Part shown: positions 58,297 to 64,000 of the stretch, piece by piece | Numbering within the stretch: the first letter of the stretch is position 1 | Layout: every line of letters starts with the position of its first letter | DNA from: CBDBCU01 sp965243185 | GTDB taxonomy: Bacteria > Chloroflexota > Dehalococcoidia > Lucifugimonadales > UBA3495 | Length of the DNA: 64,000 bases | Direction: 5' to 3' | Assembly: GCA_965243185.1 (NCBI GenBank) | Contig: OZ251531.1 | Location: 1,550,001 to 1,614,000 of the forward strand | The notes under the pieces: generated by a model | Seen by the model: the letters and a program-made list of their open reading frames with translations, nothing else | Database searches by the model: none | Told to the model about the DNA's origin: nothing | Position numbers and translations under genes: made by a program

Positions 58297-59664
58297 CTAC
58301 TCTGCGCCCGCCGCTACCGACGGCGGCGGTGCCGGCCGCCTTGCCAGGGCAAACATCACGGCGCTTAAAACGAAGGTCGGGGCAAAAGTCGCCAGCACAA
58401 TGGCATATTCCCCGGTGGTGTCCCGAATCCAGCCGGCGTAGATGGGCGCAATAAACATTCCCATGTTGTGGAAAATGCTCATCGCCCCCATCAGGCTGGC
58501 AAAGCGCGCCCGCCCGAAATAATCGCCGACCATTATCCAGTTCACCGAAGTTATTCCCTCGACCACCGCCAAGCCGAGGATGAACACAATCAGGGCGGGC
58601 CACTGCGGCAGTACCCACAGCCCAATCAGTCCCAACGCGCCCAGGTTCATCCCGTAGAACAGCAACTTGCGCGGCGATACCTTGTCGCCGGCTACGCCCA
58701 AGAGAAAGCGCAGGGGTATCGCCATAAAGAACATTACCGAGGCCGCCACCGTTGCTGTCTGTTCGTCCACGCCTTTCCAGGTCAGCAGGGGAAAGAGATG
58801 GATGATGATGGAATTGGTGGCGGATACCCGGGTGATGACGCCGGCTAAAAGAAACCAGAAGGCTGAGGTCCGCAGGGCTTGGCGCACGGTAAAGTCGTGG
58901 CGTGGCGGTTCGCCGGGCCGGGTTGGAGCGTGATGACCGCCGCCGGGCCGGGATGCCGGACGGGCCGCGGCGGCCGCGCCGGGGCGGTCGCCGTCCGGCA
59001 GCAAGCCAATGTCCTCCGGGCGGCTGCGAATAACCCAAGCGACCGGCAGGGTCAGCAGGGCGATGAATAAGCCGATGATAAAGACGGTGGGCCGCCAGCC
59101 CATAGAAGTAATGCCCCAGTGCAGCAATGGCACGACGATAGCCCCGCCGCCGGCAAAGGAAGTCATCAGGGTGGATAGGGCTAACGCCTTGCGCCGCACG
59201 AACCACTGATTGACCGTGGCCATCAGGGTTTGCCCCAAGCCGGCGGTTTTGCCTACGGAGACCACGCCGACGAACAGCAATACCAATTGCCAGTATTCCT
59301 GCGCGAAAGCCAGGAGCATCAAGCCGATGCCGGCGGTCAGGCCGCCGAACAGAATCATCGGGCGGGAGCCGAACTTGTCCACCAGCCAGCCGACCAGCGG
59401 CGCGCCGAGGCCGCCTTCGGCCCGGGCCAGGCTGAACACCAGGGACATCGCGGCGTAGGAAATGCCTAAATCGCCGCGGATGGGTTCAAAGAAACGGGGA
59501 AAGCCGGTGGAGATGGCGCCGTTGCCGAACATCCCTTGCAGGCAGGCTACGGCGACCACCCGCCAGCCGTAAAAGAAACGCCCCGGCGGCCGCGGCCGGG
59601 CGGTTTCCCCCGGCGGACGGCCGCCGGCGGCCGGAGCGGCAGTTTCGGCAGCGGTATCTTGCAT
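58297..59664 (-). CDS. MFS transporter, monocarboxylate/OxlT-like
   Basis: 455 residues, 12 membrane segments. GWRVVAVACLQGMFGNGAIS at the start (OxlT/MCT-like), LVGWLVDKFGSRPMILFGGL (motif A), then a long central cytoplasmic loop (PGAAAAARPASRPGGGHHAP) between helices 6 and 7. Substrate probably a carboxylate; unproven. Converges with the FKBP gene. Confidence 0.85.
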   Translation of the reverse strand: MQDTAAETAAPAAGGRPPGETARPRPPGRFFYGWRVVAVACLQGMFGNGAISTGFPRFFEPIRGDLGISYAAMSLVFSLARAEGGLGAPLVGWLVDKFGSRPMILFGGLTAGIGLMLLAFAQEYWQLVLLFVGVVSVGKTAGLGQTLMATVNQWFVRRKALALSTLMTSFAGGGAIVVPLLHWGITSMGWRPTVFIIGLFIALLTLPVAWVIRSRPEDIGLLPDGDRPGAAAAARPASRPGGGHHAPTRPGEPPRHDFTVRQALRTSAFWFLLAGVITRVSATNSIIIHLFPLLTWKGVDEQTATVAASVMFFMAIPLRFLLGVAGDKVSPRKLLFYGMNLGALGLIGLWVLPQWPALIVFILGLAVVEGITSVNWIMVGDYFGRARFASLMGAMSIFHNMGMFIAPIYAGWIRDTTGEYAIVLATFAPTFVLSAVMFALARRPAPPPSVAAGAE

Positions 59665-59846
59665 TTCCCCCGCATAATATCCCGAAAGTTAATAATCAGT
59701 CAAGGGCATTATTACAATTCATTATTCGGGGGATTGCCCGGTCAGCCCGGATTGCCGGATAGCCCAACTATCCCGCCTTGTGCTACAATAGTTGACGCTT
59801 ATTCCGGGGCAAAGCCCCATCCGGCTGGACTGGTGTAAGGTAGTTT

Positions 59847-60410
59847 ATGGTTACGGTTGTTGCTGCTCCCAAGTTGATTACCGCCGACGAGTTGCTGTTG
59901 ATGCCCCGGGACGGGCAGCGTTACGAGCTGCTGCGCGGCGTACTGGTGAAAAAAATGCCTACTGGAAACCCGCACCGCGTCACGGTGTCCCGCATTGACT
60001 ACGCGTTGACCGGTTATGCCGAGGAAAATGATTACGGTTCGACCGGCGCAGGGGAACCGGGTTACCGGCTCGACCGGGAGCCGGATACGGTGCGGGCGCC
60101 GGATGTGGTGTGGATTGCCCCGGGGCGGATCCCCGAAGGGGCGCCGGGCTACCCGGAATTGGCTCCGGATTTGGCGGTGGAGGTTAAATCGCCGGGCAAT
60201 TCTAACCCGGAACTGGCGGCCAAGGCCGGGATGTGGCTAAGCTATGGCTCAAGAGAGGTTTGGGTGGCGGACCCGGAGCGGGTTACTATTACCGTGTACC
60301 GCCTTTACCAGGAGCCGGTTACTTTGGGCGCGGATGATACGCTGGAGGGCGGCGATTTGCTGCCCGGTTTTGCCGTTCCGGTTTGGCAGTTGTTTCGGCG
60401 GCATCGCTAA
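59847..60410 (+). CDS. Uma2 family (DUF820) endonuclease-like protein
   Basis: 187 residues. LITADELLLMPRDGQRYELL RGVLVKKMPT, then VRAPDVVWI, LAPDLAVEVKSPGNSNPELA (D...EVKSP, the PD-(D/E)XK-type core), KAGMWLSYGSREVWVADPER. Uma2 proteins are widespread in cyanobacteria and Chloroflexi; role unknown, with putative nuclease activity. Confidence 0.92.
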   Translation: MVTVVAAPKLITADELLLMPRDGQRYELLRGVLVKKMPTGNPHRVTVSRIDYALTGYAEENDYGSTGAGEPGYRLDREPDTVRAPDVVWIAPGRIPEGAPGYPELAPDLAVEVKSPGNSNPELAAKAGMWLSYGSREVWVADPERVTITVYRLYQEPVTLGADDTLEGGDLLPGFAVPVWQLFRRHR

Positions 60411-60483
60411 TCCGGTTCCTACCCCAACGGAACCGGCGTCATCCCCCCATTGACTTCCGCCCGCCTTGTGCTAAATTTGTCCT

Positions 60484-60987
60484 ATGCAATCCCTCACCCA
60501 AATACCCCTAGTCCTCTGGCAGTTGGCGAAGTCCACCCTTAAATCCGTGCTGATTGGCACGGCAATTCCCGTGGGCATCAGCGCGGCGTTGCTAACCGCC
60601 GTCATCCTGCTGCTCTCCCCAGCCGCCGGGATGCCGTTGGAACTGACCGCGCAGCGCATCCTGGCCGGACTGCAACTCCCCGACTTGACCCTCCTTTCCC
60701 TGCCGGCCGTCATCCCCCTGACCCTGGCCGCCCTCGCCGCCGTCAGCCATTGGTTGCTGGCTTGGCATCAGCTGCTCACCACCCCCGGCGGCCGCAACTG
60801 GCTCCTGCCGGCCCAACGCCGGCAGACCCTGCTCTGCCGCCTGACCGCCCAACTGCGACCCGCAGCCGGGCAACTGGCCGCGCCCCGGCGGGCAATGCCG
60901 GCGGCGGCCTGCTCCCTGTCCCATCCCCATCGGACGGTGGTTTGTACCGCCGCCGACCTCTCCGGCGCGGCTCCCCAACTGAACTAA
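60484..60987 (+). CDS. Uncharacterised membrane protein with two to three helices
   Basis: 167 residues. Hydrophobic segments at about 20-45 (LIGTAIPVGISAALLTAVIL) and 70-95 (LLSLPAVIPLTLAALAAVSH WLLAW), then a basic C-terminal region rich in Arg/Pro. No family recognised. No clear ribosome-binding site. Confidence 0.5.
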   Translation: MQSLTQIPLVLWQLAKSTLKSVLIGTAIPVGISAALLTAVILLLSPAAGMPLELTAQRILAGLQLPDLTLLSLPAVIPLTLAALAAVSHWLLAWHQLLTTPGGRNWLLPAQRRQTLLCRLTAQLRPAAGQLAAPRRAMPAAACSLSHPHRTVVCTAADLSGAAPQLN

Positions 60988-61077
60988 CCCCTCCTCTGAC
61001 CAAATCGTTGCTCCACCCGACGGCGCGGCGACAGCCGGCCCGGCGGGCGGCCATAACGCTTTGCGGAGGAGGGAAAT

Positions 61078-61506
61078 ATGGGCCATAAGTGCGGCCCGAG
61101 CTGCTACCGAAAACAAGGCCGGCGGTCGGAATGCGACAGTTGCAACCGCTCCAAGGCGAACCGCCGGAAAACCCTCGATGCCGGCGGCAAGCGGCGGCAT
61201 ATCTCGTTGCATCTGCTGAACGATCTGCGGAATAATCGCCGTGAGGAAATAACCCGGGAGCGGGTGGCGTACGTCCTGGATAACTGGACGATTCGGGGCG
61301 TTAACATTGAACACCAGACCATGAACTACCTTGCTTTCGTGCCGGAAGTGGATACGGTAATCCGGGTTGCGGTGTCTTTGGACGATAGCCGCATTGTCAC
61401 CGCTTACCCTGACCGCACCGCGGCGATCCATCTGAGCCGCGGCACCTTTGCCTACTTTACCAACAAGTTGGCGAATATGGAGGTGCGCAATGAACCTACT
61501 GGTTAG
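61078..61506 (+). CDS. DUF4258-like protein with N-terminal Cys cluster, head of a DUF2283-like gene array
   Basis: 142 residues, GGAGGAGG upstream. The N-terminus has CGPSCYRKQGRRSECDSC, a possible metal site. The C-terminal half, ITRERVAYVLDNWTIRGVNI ... VIRVAVSLDDSRIVTAYPDR, resembles DUF4258 proteins, which are toxin-like and often precede DUF2283 genes. It overlaps the first DUF2283-like gene by 17 nt. Confidence 0.65.
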   Translation: MGHKCGPSCYRKQGRRSECDSCNRSKANRRKTLDAGGKRRHISLHLLNDLRNNRREEITRERVAYVLDNWTIRGVNIEHQTMNYLAFVPEVDTVIRVAVSLDDSRIVTAYPDRTAAIHLSRGTFAYFTNKLANMEVRNEPTG

Positions 61507-61936
61507 CTACGACCATGAGTTTGACGTCCTGTACGTCAACACCGGCGAGCGGTATTCTGACGGGGCGAGCATTACCGACCTGTTCGACGTCGCCGCGGAA
61601 ATCAAGACCAAGGGCGGCTACGACCTGGCCGGGCTGATTATTATGGGCGCCGCGGACTACCTGTCGCCCTGGTTCACCCCCGTTCACCGGGAATCGCCGG
61701 CAGTAGTCGCGGGCAGCCCGCTGTCCCGCTACGACCCGGCAACGGACACCTTGAACTTCGGCTTTACTACCGACGACCCGGGTATGATTACCCAAGATAA
61801 CGACTACCTGATTGGCTACTGGCAGCCCGACCCGGAGGATGCGGATTACTTCCCGCTAATCGGCGTCGCTCTGCTGAATGCCACGCAACACTTGGCCCCT
61901 TTCTTTAAGCGGGTCGAACCGCCGGCGTCCAGTTAG
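61490..61936 (+). CDS. DUF2283-like protein, long type 1
   Basis: 148 residues, GGAGGTG upstream. Two related halves: VSYDHEFDVLYVNTGERYSD ... YDLAGLIIMGAADYLSPWF, and RYDPATDTLNFGFTTDDPGM ITQDNDYLIGYWQP. The YDPATDTL and TG-containing strands match DUF2283. Its closest relative is the last full gene of the array (63495). Confidence 0.65.
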   Translation: MNLLVSYDHEFDVLYVNTGERYSDGASITDLFDVAAEIKTKGGYDLAGLIIMGAADYLSPWFTPVHRESPAVVAGSPLSRYDPATDTLNFGFTTDDPGMITQDNDYLIGYWQPDPEDADYFPLIGVALLNATQHLAPFFKRVEPPASS

Positions 61937-61965
61937 CCGCGACGTAGAGTAAAGAGGATTAGCCT

Positions 61966-62418
61966 ATGATGAACCTGACCGTTGGCTACGACCCCGACCC
62001 GGAGGTTGATGTGCTGAACATCGTCATCGCCCGGCGGAATTGGGGCGGGTGGGAGCTGGGCTCCAATTCCAACATCATCGTGGAGGTCGGCGAACAGCAC
62101 GCCCAGGATGTGGTCGGCATCTTGATGATCTTCGCATCCTATAAGGTTGCGCCCTACTTCCGGGTAGCCGGGGAAATGGAGCCGCGCTGGATGGGAAGGG
62201 ACGAATTTACCCGCTACGACCCGGCAACGGACACCCTGACTTGGGGCGTTACTACCGATGCGCCCGGTATGGTTTCCCATACCGGCGATATAACCGTCTA
62301 TTGGCGGCCGGCTGAACCGAACCGGGAGCGGCTTACCCCGATCGGCGTATCCTTGCTTAATGCCGCAAAGCATTTGGCACCCCACTTCGAGCTGGTCGAA
62401 CCGCCCGCGTCCGGTTAG
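61966..62418 (+). CDS. DUF2283-like protein, long type 2
   Basis: 150 residues. VGYDPDPEVDVLNIVIARRN, DVVGILMIFASYKVAPYFRV and RYDPATDTLTWGVTTDAPGM VSHTGDITVYW. Nearly matches the next gene (62448), so they are a recent tandem pair. Confidence 0.65.
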   Translation: MMNLTVGYDPDPEVDVLNIVIARRNWGGWELGSNSNIIVEVGEQHAQDVVGILMIFASYKVAPYFRVAGEMEPRWMGRDEFTRYDPATDTLTWGVTTDAPGMVSHTGDITVYWRPAEPNRERLTPIGVSLLNAAKHLAPHFELVEPPASG

Positions 62419-62447
62419 CCGCCGTATCTAGCAAGGAGGATAATCCT

Positions 62448-62891
62448 ATGGTGAACCTGCGGGTTGGCTATGACCCCGCTCCTCAAGTCGATGTGCTGGA
62501 CATCACTGCCGAGCGGCGGTATTGGGCGGGTACTTACCCGGACGCCGCGTGGGACTTGGTGGTGAAGGTCGGGGAAAACCACAGCCAAGATGTAATCGGA
62601 CTCCTGTTTATCGGCGCCTCCGGGTTCGTCGCGCCTTACTTCCGGGTAGCCGGGGAAAAGGAGCCGCGCTGGGCAGGAAGGGACGAATTTACCCGCTACG
62701 ACCCGGCGATGGACACCCTGACTTGGGGCGATACCACTGACGCGCCCGGTATGGTTTCTCATGCCGGCGATATAACCGTCTATTGGCAGCCCGACCCGGA
62801 TGACGCCGCCGATTTTGACCCCATCGGCGTCGCCCTGCGGAACGCCGCGCAACATTTGGCTCCCCACTTTGAGCCGGTCGAAATCGGATAG
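62448..62891 (+). CDS. DUF2283-like protein, long type 2 duplicate
   Basis: 147 residues, AAGGAGG upstream. VGYDPAPQVDVLDITAERRY, DVIGLLFIGASGFVAPYFRV and RYDPAMDTLTWGDTTDAPGM VSHAGDITVYWQP. Duplicate of 61966 with divergence mainly in the first third. Confidence 0.65.
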   Translation: MVNLRVGYDPAPQVDVLDITAERRYWAGTYPDAAWDLVVKVGENHSQDVIGLLFIGASGFVAPYFRVAGEKEPRWAGRDEFTRYDPAMDTLTWGDTTDAPGMVSHAGDITVYWQPDPDDAADFDPIGVALRNAAQHLAPHFEPVEIG

Positions 62892-62904
62892 AACGGAGGA
62901 AAAT

Positions 62905-63150
62905 ATGGCGAAACCTGCTGTAACCCAGCCCGAACCCGAGCCTTTGCCCGCGACCGTCGTCGAGTACTACCCTAGCACCCAAACCCTGGTCGTCGATAAC
63001 GGGCGGCGGCGCTGGGAGGGCGAGACTATGGCCCGTGACTTGGTCGTCTTTTACGACCGCCAAGACAATGTGCAGGGGTTCACTATGGAATCCGCCGAGT
63101 TCCTGCTCAAGTCCTTCGTCGCCGCCATCCGCGCCCAAGCCGAACAGTAG
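62905..63150 (+). CDS. DUF2283-like protein, short type
   Basis: 81 residues, GGAGG upstream. VVEYYPSTQTLVVDNGRRRW, MARDLVVFYDRQDNVQGFTM, ESAEFLLKSFVAAI: one strand-rich unit followed by a helix, the classical DUF2283 length. Confidence 0.65.
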   Translation: MAKPAVTQPEPEPLPATVVEYYPSTQTLVVDNGRRRWEGETMARDLVVFYDRQDNVQGFTMESAEFLLKSFVAAIRAQAEQ

Positions 63151-63201
63151 CGTACCGAAAGCCGGCGGCCGGCTCGGCGGCCGGCTATTCAGGAGGAGAT
63201 T

Positions 63202-63498
63202 ATGGAGGAGCATTATCCCAAAGGCATTGAATTGCCCCCGCTGCCCGAAGTGGTCACCGAGTATGCGCCGGAGACGGACATTCTGCTGATTTACTGGGAT
63301 GCGGAACTGGTCACCAGTAAGCCGGTAGCCCAAGGGGTGACCGTCTTTTACGACGCCGATGGCGCGGTGTCCGGGTTTCGGCTGGAATCGGCGATGACCT
63401 TGCTTAAACCGCTGGTGGACGCGGTGCAAGCCAAACTCAAAGGGCAGGTAGTCCGGCCCGCTTACTTTACCCCGGAAAGGAGCAGTTCCTTAAAATGA
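63202..63498 (+). CDS. DUF2283-like protein, short type duplicate
   Basis: 98 residues, AGGAGGAG upstream. VVTEYAPETDILLIYWDAEL, VAQGVTVFYDADGAVSGFRL, ESAMTLLKPLVDAVQAKLKG. Paralog of 62905. Overlaps the next gene by 4 nt. Confidence 0.65.
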   Translation: MEEHYPKGIELPPLPEVVTEYAPETDILLIYWDAELVTSKPVAQGVTVFYDADGAVSGFRLESAMTLLKPLVDAVQAKLKGQVVRPAYFTPERSSSLK

Positions 63499-63953
63499 AA
63501 CTGTCCGTTAGGTACGACCAAGAGTTTGACATCCTGGACCTCGACACCGGCGAGCGGTGTCGTGACGGGGCAAGTCTGTTGCCTCCGGAAGTGTCCGATA
63601 TTGCGGTGCTAATCAAAACCAAGGATGGCTACGATGTGGCCGGGCTGATTGTTATGGGGGCGTCCGACTACCTATCCCCCCACTTTGCCCGGAAAGAAAC
63701 CGGGCCGCCCGTTCCCCGGGATAAGCCGCCCATTTCCACCTACGACCCAGCAACCGATACCCTGACCTTGGGCTACACCACCGCCGACCCGGCGCTGATT
63801 ACCCAGGATAACGCCTACCTGATTGCCTATTGGCAGCCCAATCCGGCGTATCCTGATGACTGCAACGACCCCATCGGCGTATCCATACTGAACGCCACCA
63901 ATCACCTAGCCCCCTGCTTTGTGCCGGTCGAACCGCCATCCGGAGGCGGATAG
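63495..63953 (+). CDS. DUF2283-like protein, long type 1 duplicate
   Basis: 152 residues. VRYDQEFDILDLDTGERCRD, YDVAGLIVMGASDYLSPHFA, TYDPATDTLTLGYTTADPAL ITQDNAYLIAYWQP. Closely related to 61490. Confidence 0.65.
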   Translation: MKLSVRYDQEFDILDLDTGERCRDGASLLPPEVSDIAVLIKTKDGYDVAGLIVMGASDYLSPHFARKETGPPVPRDKPPISTYDPATDTLTLGYTTADPALITQDNAYLIAYWQPNPAYPDDCNDPIGVSILNATNHLAPCFVPVEPPSGGG

Positions 63954-63967
63954 AGCAGAGGAAAATA

Positions 63968-64000
63968 ATGCCCCTAACCTTCCGCTATGATTCGGAGTCC
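63968..64000 (+). CDS. Start of a further gene of the same array, cut by window edge
   Basis: ATG at 63968 after GAGGAAA; the 11 visible codons read MPLTFRYDSES, the same opening as the neighbouring DUF2283-like proteins. Confidence 0.5.
   Translation, partial: MPLTFRYDSES

Overview
The window looks like a chromosomal segment of a high-GC, Chloroflexota-like bacterium. I infer this from the Pro/Thr-rich ATPTATPRP-type lipoprotein linkers, the DUF1800/DUF1501 pair, a Trp T-box in front of trpE, and many oxidative genes (MmgE/PrpD, LLM monooxygenase, enoyl-CoA hydratase, amidohydrolase) as seen in SAR202/Dehalococcoidia-type genomes. The phylum call is a judgement without a database search. 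The housekeeping backbone includes trpE/VOC/trpG, the phosphate uptake genes pstCAB behind a Pho-box-like repeat, PanE-like reductase, UspA, FKBP, two MFS transporters and two large membrane glycosyltransferases.

Layout. 1-4.6 kb: DUF1800, DUF1501, an NHL-repeat protein, a thioesterase and a PaREP1/HEPN-like protein. 4.67-13.63 kb: a nested pile of mobile DNA. An old IS with a decayed transposase was split by Element A (5590-13560). Element A was later hit by an IS6-type element carrying a DNA adenine methylase, a 141-bp MITE and an IS5-type element; an IS1-type element lies just outside. 14.6-41.5 kb: mostly backbone genes interspersed with toxin-antitoxin or defence-like pairs (two MNT/HEPN pairs, HigBA, AAA ATPase plus PIN-like protein, PD-(D/E)XK nuclease, XRE-NYN, DUF1828). 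41.7-56 kb: a duplicated pair (secreted protein plus membrane glycosyltransferase); the second pair is interrupted by Element B (49070-53808). 56-64 kb: two tandem thioredoxin-like selenoproteins, FKBP, MFS, Uma2 nuclease-like protein, and a tandem array of DUF2283-like small proteins behind a DUF4258-like protein.

The main discovery is a family of cargo-carrying transposons. Elements A and B are in opposite orientations about 36 kb apart. Each is bounded by about 23-bp terminal inverted repeats starting GGGAATTATATACC and by its own perfect 8-bp target duplication (AATCAATT for A, AATTTTTT for B). Both encode nearly the same IS1595-type transposase, a divergent Pro/Thr-rich lipoprotein, a shared divergent control region with three 13-bp operator-like sites, and a strong promoter driving a tandem array of about 60-bp structured repeats that runs directly into a HEPN-like (PaREP1) gene. 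The last cargo slot differs: A carries an odd class II tRNA inside a 24-bp palindrome plus a membrane protein, B carries a Panacea-domain protein plus a membrane protein. Promoter, repeat-RNA array and HEPN gene resemble the layout of type III toxin-antitoxin loci, but no function is proven here.
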